Assembly (NCBI GenBank): GCA_963575745.1
Contig: CAUYUJ010004280.1
Location: 94,177-158,176 of the forward strand
DNA: 64,000 nucleotides
Direction: 5' to 3'
Source: Prorocentrum cordatum
Lineage: Eukaryota > Sar > Dinophyceae > Prorocentrales > Prorocentraceae
Shown here: positions 35,911 through 44,399 of the stretch, piece after piece
Layout of the letters: each line of letters opens with the position of its first letter
Position numbering within the stretch: the stretch's first letter is position 1
Notes under the pieces: generated by a model
What the model was told of the DNA's origin: nothing
Seen by the model: the letters and a program-made list of their open reading frames with translations, nothing else
The model's database searches: none
Made by a program: the position numbers and the translations under genes

Positions 35911-36116
35911 TGAGTCGGCCGCAAGGTCCACTGCTCAAGAGCAGAACTTCCGTTCATCAAAGTTCGCCTTGAGCGGTGGCTAATACATTCTTTTAGGCCA
36001 CTTCAATCTTTCACACAAGTGGCCATACACACATAGATATCTTTTGCGATCACCGAGGCAGCCTCCTAAGGAGCAACGCCAACGGGAGTCGCCAAACAGA
36101 TTTTATACATCATTTT

Positions 36117-36272
36117 CGTGTTCATCAACACGACATTTTCTCCTGGCCAGGTACTTGCTTTAACACAGATTTGCATTTCTTTCAGGATCGTGTTCGTCAA
36201 CACGATCTTGGCATACATTTGCTTTTAGACAGACTTGTGTTTGATTTCAAGATTGTGTTCGTCAACGCGATC
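36117..36272 (+). promoter_or_regulatory. Three-hairpin array in the 3' untranslated region
   Basis: Stem-loops at 36117-36132 (CGTGTT CATC AACACG), 36186-36207 (GATCGTGTT CGTC AACACGATC) and 36251-36272 (GATTGTGTT CGTC AACGCGATC) are spaced 69 and 65 nt apart. The second and third extend to about 11 bp. The third keeps pairing through two G-U changes, so the fold and the four-base loop look conserved as RNA. Possible roles are packaging, dimerisation, export or translation control. Confidence 0.7.
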
Positions 36273-36331
36273 TTAGCATGCATATTTTAACAATTTAACA
36301 ATATTGCGTCGAGAATAATCTGATAGCTGGT

Positions 36332-36375
36332 GGCAACACCTGCCTCGCAAATCTTGCGAGGCGGTTTGCGTTGCC
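36332..36375 (+). promoter_or_regulatory. Compound hairpin before the 3' LTR
   Basis: Inner stem GCCTCGCA (36342-36349) pairs with TGCGAGGC (36355-36362). Outer GGCAAC (36332-36337) pairs with GTTGCC (36370-36375). It lies 60 nt after the three-hairpin array. Confidence 0.65.
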
Positions 36376-36643
36376 TTGATGCTCAGATCTTCTTTCTCCG
36401 CCTACCTTTGTCTCATTCTTCTCCTCCCTCGAGTGCCGAAGCGTTTTGGGGGGCGCACCGAGGGGGCGGCAAAGACCGCCTGGAGAAGAAAAAGAGACCC
36501 AAGGTATCTCTTCTTACTTCACTTTGCAGCTGTGGCTTCGCTGACTTTTAGCCCAGCTGCCTTTTCAGACTTAAGGTAAAGGAGTTCTGAGGTTACGGAT
36601 TCCATCCTCCTGATCCCGAGTCCTGCCTTCACAGGCGGGATTC

Positions 36644-36654
36644 GGGACGGGGGG
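36644..36654 (+). promoter_or_regulatory. Candidate polypurine tract
   Basis: GGGACGGGGGG, purine except one C, abuts the 3' LTR, the position where plus-strand synthesis is primed. Confidence 0.6.
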
Positions 36655-36850
36655 TGTGTATGGAACCCGTGTAATACCCTCATATATACTCCTTATCCTT
36701 ACCTCTCCCGCACCTGGCCGTTTGGGCTCAGGTGCTGAGTTGGAGCGATCGTACCTTGATCGCTTGGGAGGGAAAGATATCCATCTATCCCTCCATCTCT
36801 CTACCAACGGATCAGGGGTTCTGTACTCTTGTACTTCAACCCCATACACA
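36655..36850 (+). repeat. 3' LTR, 196 bp
   Basis: TGTGTATGG...CCATACACA. Same length as the 5' LTR, 193 of 196 bases identical. Followed at once by a purine-rich GGAGGGAGGG sequence. Confidence 0.95.
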
Positions 36851-36859
36851 GGAGGGAGG

Positions 36860-37063
36860 GCAAGGAGACAGACGCGAAGGAGGAGGAGGAATAGGAGGAG
36901 GAGGAGGAGGAGTAGGAGGAGGAGGAGGAGGAGGAGGAGGAGGAGGAGGAGGAGGAGTGAGGAGGAGGAGGGAGGAGGAGGAGGAGAAGTAGGAGGAGGA
37001 GGAGGAGGAGGAGGAGGGAGGAGGAGGAGGAGGAGGAGGAGGAGGAGGAGGAGGAGGAGGAGG
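36860..37063. repeat. (GGA)n tract
   Basis: Purine triplet repeat next to the 3' LTR. It may have obscured any target-site duplication. Confidence 0.95.
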
Positions 37064-37320
37064 TCATCGGCCACATGGCGCGCTCCGCTCCAGAAGCTGC
37101 CTCTCGCCTCCTCGGCGCACCCCCTCGGCCGGGGCGCCGGGCTGGCGGAGGCGGCGCGCGGGCGGGGCACGCTGGCGGGCCGACGTCGGAAAGCCTCGAG
37201 CTGAGAGAGAGAGACGGAGGAGGAGGAGGAGGAGGAGGAGGAGGAGGAGGAGGAGGAGGAGGAGGAGGAGGAGGAGGTGGAGGAGGAGGAGGAGGAGGGA
37301 GGAGGAGGAGGACGGACCTG
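37064..37320. other. GC-rich 130-bp island followed by a second (GGA)n tract
   Basis: 37070-37205 is GC-rich and open in several frames on both strands, so an exon here is possible but not supportable. GGA repeats occupy 37214-37315. Confidence 0.4.
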
Positions 37321-37403
37321 GGTTTGCACTAATTCGGGCCAGCGCGTCCCCGGAAGCCGTGTGCGTTCGAGGTTCGACGGCGCAGCCCGCCTCTGCCAAC
37401 CTG
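37321..37403. repeat. Direct repeat flanking the spliced-leader cluster, copy 1
   Basis: A block beginning TGCACTAATTCGGGCCAGCG (37326) reappears at 37754 with only a few differences. Both contain CGTCCCCGGAAGCCGTGT. Confidence 0.85.
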
Positions 37404-37628
37404 AGAGAGACGGGGGTCCATGCAAGCGGGGGTCGGCCAGAGCGCCGGTTCTTGCAGGATCCTGCAGGGCCAGGGGTGCATCGGCCTGGGCTTGCTTTTT
37501 TTGGGTCGGCGGCTCCGAGGCAACGGGCAGGGAGCGGAAGTGGCGTCCGGGTCACGGTACGGTACTGTAGCGGCCCATGACGCCGCTGCTTCGACAACCC
37601 CGCTCGAAGGAGCTGGGCAAAAAACTAG

Positions 37629-37686
37629 CCTGCGCCAAGCTGGCTGGAGCCAGAGCCAAGATGGCTTGAGCCAAAATGGCTACGGA
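37629..37686 (-). other. Dinoflagellate spliced leader, full copy plus two older 15-nt relics
   Basis: On the minus strand, 37686-37665 matches the 22-nt DinoSL exactly, with T as the variable first base. It is followed by a 15-nt relic CCATCTTGGCTCTGG (37664-37650; 3 changes from CCATTTTGGCTCAAG) and, after six bases, CCAGCTTGGCGCAGG (37643-37629; 4 changes). Relics start after CCGTAG, as expected when the AG inside the leader is reused as a trans-splice acceptor after retroposition. It is not an SL RNA gene: no GT donor follows the leader. The mRNA body on the minus strand (below 37629) has no recognisable protein. Confidence 0.88.
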
Positions 37687-37748
37687 GGCCTGGGCTTGCG
37701 CGCAGGATCCTGAAGGGTGTTGCGCGAGATTTTGCAAAGCCTGGCGGA

Positions 37749-37834
37749 CCTGGGCGTGCACTAATTATTCGGGCCAGCGCGTCCCCGGAAGCCGTGTTCG
37801 TTCGAGGTTCGACGGCGCAGCCCGCCTCTGCCAA
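37749..37834. repeat. Direct repeat flanking the spliced-leader cluster, copy 2
   Basis: Pairs with 37321-37403, 428 bp apart. It differs by a TAT insertion and single-base changes and ends in a T8 run. Confidence 0.85.
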
Positions 37835-37871
37835 CCTTTTTTTTAGAAGCAGGGAGATTTGCATTCACATA

Positions 37872-38047
37872 CAGTCGGGGCCCTGAAGAAGGAACCCTTT
37901 TGGTTGGGGAGGGGCTCCGCGTTCCTTAAGTGTTTCGCAGCTTGCCTCAGGTTTTCCTTGTGTCTTCGATCGGAAATCGGAGTTTAACTTATGGAAAAAA
38001 GGGGCCTCGTTCCTTATTTAGGGTTCCTTAGGTCAAGGCCCCGACGG
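37872..38047. mobile_element. MITE with ~26-bp inverted repeats and TA target duplication
   Basis: The left end CAGTCGGGGCCCTGAAGAAG and the reverse complement of the right end CCGTCGGGGCCTTGACCTAA share an imperfect terminal inverted repeat reaching GGAACCC. Both ends are bordered by TA (37870-37871 and 38048-38049), the Tc1/mariner-type duplication. At 176 bp it has no coding capacity. Confidence 0.65.
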
Positions 38048-38070
38048 TAATTGTTCGACGGTGCGCGCGA

Positions 38071-38154
38071 GTTTCTTGGATCTGCGCTGGAGCCTCCTGG
38101 CGGCGCCAGGCGTGCTCCGCGCGCCAGGGAGGGTTCCAGCGCAGATCCAAGAAA
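38071..38154. repeat. Foldback element, perfect 20-bp inverted repeat; copy of a dispersed family
   Basis: TTTCTTGGATCTGCGCTGGA (38071-38090) is the exact reverse complement of 38135-38154, and pairing continues inward (CCTCCTGGCG with CGCCAGGGAGG). The left half is related to sequences at 52516-52600 and 63057-63150, which share the CCGCGCGCCA box. Confidence 0.8.
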
Positions 38155-38732
38155 TCCTAGGGGACTGTCGAAAGTTTCGGTTTATGCAAGTGTTTCACTT
38201 TCGACGCTTGGCCAGGGCTTGACCGTGCACGCCACCACGCCACCCAGGGCGCTGAAGGTAGCAACCGTGCATCATGATAAATGAAACAGGGCCACTCGGC
38301 GACGGCCGTATAGTCTGATTGCTGTCTGGAGAGAGATTCTTCAGTCTGGAGAAAGTTTTCTGGATCCCCCTCAATTCGAAGATCAGCGACATCAGGCGAA
38401 AGTGTAGTCTTGGCAGGGCACGAGGCGCGCACACGGGGAACCTTACGTAGTCATTCGAGTTTCTGTTAAACGAAGAGCAGCTGTCGCACACAGTGGTTAT
38501 AGCCTCCTTGCCCTCTCCCTCTTGCTCCTGCTCCTCCGCGTCCTCTTCGCCCTCGTCCTCCATCTCGCATGCATCCTCCTCGTCTCCGCTTCGTCCTCGC
38601 CCGCCTCGTCATCTGCGTCCTCCTCCTCGTCCCCGTCAGCGTCTTGTGCTCCCCGCCTACGTCCTCCTCCACCTTCCTCGTCATAATTCTCTCCCTTTTC
38701 GTGCTCCGCCTTCTCCTCCTCCTCCTCCTCCT
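38155..38732. other. No gene seen; CT-rich tail
   Basis: Mixed sequence, then a TCC/CTC-rich stretch (38505-38730). No supported coding. Confidence 0.45.
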
Positions 38733-38782
38733 TCGTAGCCATTGCGGCTCAAGACGGCACCCTTTTTGGTTTGCGGCTCAAG
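38733..38782 (+). other. Two spliced-leader relics ahead of a retroposed gene
   Basis: TCGTAGCCATTGCGGCTCAA plus G (38733-38753) matches DinoSL at 18 of 21 positions. A second GCGGCTCAAG ending at 38782 follows 29 bp on, with a weaker 5' part. Both share TTGCGGCTCAAG, so the second may be a local duplication or a relic of the same leader variant. They lie 68 bp before the ATG of the next entry, on its strand. Confidence 0.68.
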
Positions 38783-38849
38783 CGAGCCACAGCATGGTTT
38801 GATTGGTTTCATTGTTCTCGCACCTTGAGTGCGTTCCTCTACGGTGTCC

Positions 38850-40292
38850 ATGGACGAGGCGTCTGGCCATGTCTCTTCGCTGGCTGGTCGTACGTTACGT
38901 CTCTTATCTTCTGCGACTGGTCGCCACCATTCGGGACTCAACATGGCCGCTTACGCAAAGCGGCACAGTTTGCCGAACGCCCTGAGGCGTCGGCTCCAAC
39001 ATCTTTCGGCTACACACCAATTTCTGCGTCACCACACAGACATTTGGGAGGAAGAGTTCATGGCTGAACTTGAACTGCAGCTGTAGGCGTCTTTCCCTGG
39101 ATTCGTTCATCCCCCCTCAGTTTGTGTGCGGAGGTACTCTGGCCAGTCTGGCCAGCGACCTCGCAATTGTGGTTTGGATCGGATTACACCAGAGTTTCAG
39201 CCGCAGGCAGCACAACAACAGTGTTCGTACACGTCCGTTCCGGAGTTCTTGACTGCCACATGTGCACAGGTGCTCTACGATGCCCAGTTGGCTTCGTACC
39301 AAAATTTAGTCAATGATCAGAACGACTCGATCGCGGCGCTCCGTGGTGTCTTGGGCAAAGTTGCAGTTGGTGCCCAACCTCCTCCGTCGGACTCCTCTTC
39401 AGAGGCCTCTTCCACATCGGGATCGTCACATGCGGAGTCCGCGAGTATTCCTGCGGAGCGCATTGCGGTCCTCTGTGATATAGATACTTTTGCTCTGGGG
39501 CAAAAAGTTCGCTTCGATCTTGGGGACAGGCCTGAAGACATCACAAAACTGATTGACTCCAGAATCCAGAGTGCATTGGGAGATTTCCCCCCAACGATGT
39601 CAAACTCGATTGTATACGCTATTCCCGAGGCGATCTCTCAGGTGATGGCAGGTGCTCTTCCCGGCGCGCTTGAGAAAGCGCTGGGGCCTCGACTCGACGA
39701 GCTGTCGAAGACCATGGATAAGCAGATTCCTGTGCTTTCGGAGCGAGTCGACGCTGGCATGGGATCACTTCCAAATCATTCCAGCATGAAGGACGCAGAC
39801 TTCGGGGAGCAGACCGTTGAGTACATGCGTGAAGAGTTTGAGATTCGTTTTCAGACCCTCGAGGCGCAGCTGGCGCTGCTGGGGCAAAAGCTGGACTGCG
39901 CCACTTCCGCGCCGCCCCGTTTGCAGTCGAGCAGCCCTGGGCTCAGAGGCCGTGCCTCGAGCTCTACCCGCGGCGGCGTTACAAATGTTACTATGTGTCG
40001 ATCTGGTCGTCATTGTCATGGGCGTGATTGTGTCTTCTCTCATCCAGGTGGGCGGCTGATCGACGATGCCGCCTCTGCGCCGCTGACCCTGGCCCGCTCG
40101 CAATCGCAGGCAGCCTGCTCTATTGGTGCGCCTCCGCGCATCGAGCCCAGAGCGAGACCGATCGACTACTCCAAGTTCGACAACCTGGACGTGGATGACA
40201 GTGCACACGACCTCATGAAGGGCTTTCTGGCCGACGTCGTCCGGGAAAGCTTGGGAAACGATGAGCTCCCGCCATTCCCAGGGGTGGACTAG
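38850..40292 (+). pseudogene. Retroposed gene: coiled-coil protein with a CCCH zinc finger, one in-frame TAG
   Basis: From ATG 38850 to TAG 40290-40292 the frame is open for 480 codons except one TAG at 39084-39086. The N-terminal part is MDEASGHVSSLAGRTLRLLS. After the stop the same frame carries a helical region (LVNDQNDSIAALRGVLGKVA; LEAQLALLGQKLDC) and a finger C-x5-C-x4-C-x3-H (CRSGRHCHGRDCVFSH, about 39993-40040). The C-terminal part is acidic (NLDVDDSAHDLMKGFL). The finger resembles those in the copia Gag above, so it may itself be a retroelement Gag/ORF1-type protein. Intronless, with leader relics upstream: a recycled mRNA copy. It may be read through or be a pseudogene. Confidence 0.65.
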
Positions 40293-42655
40293 TTGTGGGT
40301 CGTCTACCTCTCCCTGCATTTCCTGTTCAGCGAGGGTATTATTTAAAAAGGCTTCCGCCTTCGCTCTCTCCTCGTCGAACGGGGTGCGGGTTTGCCTTGT
40401 GTTGAAATGTCACAGACCATTGGGTACGCTCCACATCCTCCTCCTCCTCCTCCTCCTCCTCCTCCTCCTCCTCCTCCTCCTCCTCCTCCTCCTCCTCCTC
40501 CTCTCCTCTCTTCCGTCCTCCTCCTCGCCTGTGATTCTCTGCCTCCTTCAATGGAGGGAGGGGGGGCTCGTAGCCAGTGGCGCCCTCAGCTCCCTCCCCC
40601 CCCCCTCTGTGGTGCCTTTTTGGAAAGCCAGCCAGTGTTGCGTCCTGCGCGCCCCCCCCCCTCGCCCCAGGGACCTGGGGGGGCGCCCCGTTGAGGCCGC
40701 GGGTTCCGACGGAGCCCAGCGTCCCTGCATCCATAGAAAAAGCGCAGGGGCCCTGCGCCTTTGCACGGTGCAGGCCTTTGTTGTAGCGGCCGCAACAGTG
40801 GATCGTGTCCCCCGAGCGCTGCCACCTTTACCTTTTACCTCTTGCTCGTCCTCTTTCTCCGTCTTCCTTCCTCCTCCGCTCTCTCCTCCTTCCGATCATG
40901 ATTACCCTTCTCCTCCCACTCCTCCTCGTCCATCTCCTCTTCGTCATCTTCCTCCTCTTCCTCCTCCTCCTCCTACGACGACGACCTGGATTTCAACGGG
41001 AGCCTGGGTTGCTCGGCGCCGCCGCGCCCGCAGCGCCCGTCCCAGGCTGGAGGGATAGACCTCTCAGGGGCGCCAGCTCCTCCTCCTCCTCCTCTTTCTC
41101 CTCCTCCTCCTCGTCCTCCTCCTCCTCCTTCCTCCTTCCGCCCTCCTCCAGCGCCCCTCGCCCGTCCTTCGCAGGCTCAGGGAGTCGATGCTTTTCTCGC
41201 CGGAGATCCGCCAGGCGGGCGACAGCTTCGTGAAGTCCGTGCTCGGAGGACCACGGGGGCCTGGCCGAGGAGGAGGAAGGAGGAGGATAAGTAGGAGTAG
41301 GGGGAGGGAGGGAGGGAGGAGGAGGAGGAGGAGGAGGAGGAGGAGCTGGGGGGGAGGAGGGGGAGGAGGAATTTGAAAAGGATGAGGAGGACGACCACGA
41401 GCGGGATGAACATGGGGAAGAGGATGACCATGACACGATAATTAGGAGAGGGGGAGGAGGAGGAGTTACAGGAGAAAGAGGAGGAGGAGGAGGAGGAGGA
41501 GGAGGAGGAGCAGGCGATAGAGATGGAGGAGTGGAAGGAGGGGGAACAACATATCTTACGGAAAGGGGGAGTCGACGAAGAGAGAGGAATAACGATGGAG
41601 GAGAAGGAGGAGGGGGAGGGGAGAGGGACATGCTAGGTGCACTCGCGTCATATCTGACGCCCTACCCCTCCCTCCCATCCCTTTACCATGGCGTAGATAT
41701 CCTCCCGATTCGCACAGTCGGATGTCGTAGCATGGCATAGCATTACATGGCATAGCATGGTGTTGAAGATCAACGCGTAGCATGACATAGCATGGCGTGG
41801 CGACGCCCCAAAGTGGGGGGTTCCGCGGCCCCCAAAAATCAACGAATCAGCACCGAATGAGGAATCACTTTCGATGGTTTTTTCGGGGTGGCATGTTCTA
41901 GATTTTGGGGCCTATTTGGAAGGACCCGAAAACCATGCCGTGGCATGGCACTGGAAATAATAAAGCCAGCGCTGCAGTGGGAGCACGACTCGGAACGAGC
42001 GGAAGCGCGGAAATGAGGCCAGCGCATCAGCGGGAGCAACATTTTGGAACACAAACCCAATTTCCGGAATCATTTGTGTAAAAAGCAATGCGCGGAGGGG
42101 GGCCAGACATCTTTCGGACGTCATCAGGGGAGAGAGGAGAGTAGTATTCATATTGCGCAATTGTGGAGAACGAGGCGGTGAGGAGGAGGAGAAGGAGGAG
42201 GACGATGATGAGACGGATATGTAGGAGGGGTTGAGCAGAAGAGGAAGAGGAGGAGGAGGAGGAGGAGGAGGAGGAGGAGGAGGAAGAAGAAGACCACGAA
42301 GATGAGGACCTCAAAACGAGCAGGGGGAGGAGGATGATAAAGACAGGGAGGAGGAGGAGGAGGAGGAGGAGGAGGAGGAGGTTGCACTACACTAAGGAGC
42401 AGCGGAGGAGCAACGCTTTGTCAAGGCGTCGGCCTCTGCTGGTCTCGCAGAGCCCTGCTATTTACATCACTTAGCGCGCCTGCCTGAGAATCCGGTGCCT
42501 TCCTCTTCCTTACTCTCTGTCCCAGAGGCTCAGGTACCCCCCCAAAAACCTCCAGCATTAGATCCGAAGCTTAGGCCGACTCGCTCGTAGTTCGTCTAAC
42601 GGCTTCCTGCTGCACGCTGTTGTGCCAGCATCATTGCGGTGAGACTCGCTGGTCG
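40293..42655. other. Repeat-rich stretch without a supported gene
   Basis: TCC tract 40436-40505. Mixed, C-run-rich sequence to 40840. TCC patches at 40950-40978 and 41080-41150. GGA field 41266-41530. GGCATAGCAT minisatellite 41700-41800. A ~52-bp duplication 41958-42009 / 42010-42060 (core CAGCGCTGCAGTGGGAGCA and variant). GGA tracts 42180-42290 and 42345-42382. Long frames such as 40261-41058 are repeat translations. Confidence 0.6.
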
Positions 42656-42657
42656 CG

Positions 42658-43456
42658 TTCCTCCTCCTCCTCCTCCTCCTCCTCCTCCTCCTCCTCCTTC
42701 CCCCATCCTCCTCCTCTTCTTCCTCCTCTTTCCCAGCCGCAGTGACGGGGTGGCCCTGGAAGCTGTTCATCAGGCGGGTGGGGGTGGGAGGGTAGACGCG
42801 ACCACTCGCTGTTCCTCCCTCTGGGGCGAACGTCGGCGTGGCACTTTCTTCCCTGCGCCTTGGCGGCTGGCCTCCCCCCCTGCCTCGCCCTGCTGCTGCC
42901 CGGCGCCCCGTGCGGTCCCAAAGCGCGCTCGCCTCGCGGGCGTGCGCCGCCCGCCGCCGCCGGCCCCCCCCCCCCCACCTCCTCCTCCTCCTCCTCCTCC
43001 TCCTCCTCCTCCTCCTCCTCCTCCTCCCTCCTCTCCTCCTCCTCCTCCTCCCTCCTCACTCCTCCTCCTCCTCCTCCGCCTCCTCCTCCTCCTCCTCCTC
43101 TCCTCCCTCCTCACCCCCCCCTCCTCCTCCTCCTCACCTCCTCCTCCTCCTCCCCTCCTCCTCCTCCTCCTCCTCCTCCTCCTCCTCCATCCTCCCTCCT
43201 CCTCCTCCTCCTCCTCTCTCTCCTCCTCTCCTCCTCCTCCTCCTCCTCCTCCTCCTCCTCCCTCCCTCCTCCTCCTCCCCCCCCCCCTCCCTCCTCCTCC
43301 CCTCTCCTCCTCCTCCTCCTCCTCCTCCTCCTCCTCCTCCTACTCCTCCTCCTCCTCTCCTCCTCCTCCTCCTCCTCCTCCTCTCCTCCTCCTCCTCCTC
43401 CTCTCCTCCTCCTCCTCCTCCTCCTCCTCCTCCTCCTCCTCCTCCTCCTCCCTCTT
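42658..43456. repeat. Long (TCC)n fields with a GC-rich island
   Basis: TCC repeats at 42658-42740 and 42978-43456 surround a GC-rich stretch (42760-42975) open in several frames but without motifs. The small segment 43465-43497 ending CTGCCCACCCAG before GT could be a short exon. Confidence 0.85.
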
Positions 43457-44060
43457 CCCCACTGCACATCATCAACGGCGAGCTGCCCACCCAGGTCGGC
43501 CTTGGGCCCCCCGCCCCGCTCCCCCCCCCTCCCCCTCCTGCGCTGGGGCCCGGGTCGCCTGCGACTCCTCGGTCGCTCGGCGTCTGCCTCGTCTGCCCCG
43601 CCGCCCACAGCCAAAGGAAGCGCGGAGGGCGAGAGCTCCGCCCCACAGGTGTTGGGGGCCTCTGGGGTCCGCTCGTCACCACCCACCAACCCACCCCAAC
43701 CCAAGCCGAAGGCCCCGATTTGCCATGCATTTCCAGTGGGGGGGGTCGGGGAACATCGAGAAAACACATATGGAACCCATACCCCCCCCCCCAACCCGAA
43801 ATTCGGGTCTTCGGGTTGGGTTGGGGTGGTCTGGTAGGTAGTCAGCTCGGCCGCAGCCGCGGGCCTCGGGCGGCCGCCGCGGGCGCGGCGCAGAGAGGGC
43901 CCTCGGCGAGGCGCGGCGGCGCCTTTGGCCGGCGGCGGCGCCTCTCGGCAGGCGGCGGCCACGCCAGCAGCAGCGGCGGCCACCGCCAGGGGTGGCGGCG
44001 TGCGGCGGCGGCGGGGATGGCAACGGCGGCGGCAGCGGCGGCCGGGCGGCCGGGCGGCCG

Positions 44061-44173
44061 GGAGGGCGGCCGTACCTCTCCGCGCACTGCCGGCGCACGG
44101 ATTTCCTGCGCGTGCGCACGGAGACGACGCCGTCGGCGGGGGTCATCGCGGCACAGCTCAACAAGGCCGCCAG
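44061..44173 (+). CDS. Exon of a GDP-fucose protein O-fucosyltransferase-like protein (exon A)
   Basis: The segment reads GRPYLSAHCRRTDFLRVRTE then TTPSAGVIAAQLNKA. The HCRRTDF box (44085-44105) matches the H-x-R-R-x-D-F GDP-fucose-binding motif of POFUT-type enzymes, and the sequence after it is helical as expected. These enzymes add fucose to Ser/Thr of secreted proteins in the ER or Golgi. Ends are approximate: the right end may be GCCGCCAG at 44173. It is followed by other exon-like segments of the same family in the right order (46861, 49545). Confidence 0.55.
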
Positions 44174-44254
44174 GGCTGCTCCTCCTCCGGGGGGCTGCAC
44201 ACGTCGTCGTCGGCGCCAGCATCGTCGTCGTCGCACCAGGGCGCCCGCCAGGGC

Positions 44255-44388
44255 TCCTCCTCCTCCTCCTCCTCCTCCTCCTCCTCCCTCCTCCTCCTCT
44301 CCTCCCTCCTCCTCCTCCCTCCTCCTCCTCCTCCTCCTCCTCCTCCTCCTCCTCCTCCTCCTCCTCCTCCTCCTCCTCCTCCTCCTAG
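44255..44388. repeat. (TCC)n tract
   Basis: Pyrimidine triplet repeat, probably intronic. Confidence 0.95.
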
Positions 44389-44399
44389 CGCCAGCTGGC

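Larger units (their letters stand above)
18790..36850 (+). mobile_element. Giant Ty1/copia-type LTR retrotransposon, 18,061 bp
   Basis: Two 196-bp direct LTRs bound a 17.67-kb interior read on the plus strand. Domain order protease, integrase, reverse transcriptase, RNase H is the copia (Pseudoviridae-type) order. The interior is over three times the usual copia length because about 8 kb of coding-like sequence follows RNase H. It has a candidate methionine-tRNA primer site after the 5' LTR and a purine tract before the 3' LTR. The LTRs differ by three transitions and no indels, so the insertion is young. No target-site duplication is visible: the flanks read ACTGGC on the left and GGAGGG on the right. 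The coding path is broken into frames (see segments). Its base composition is more balanced than the GC-rich flanks. Confidence 0.95.

Noticed and set aside
37665-37686. Spliced-leader RNA gene
   Set aside because: The leader is perfect, but the next bases are CCATC, not a GT donor, and no SL RNA intron follows. It is a leader fixed in a retroposed copy.
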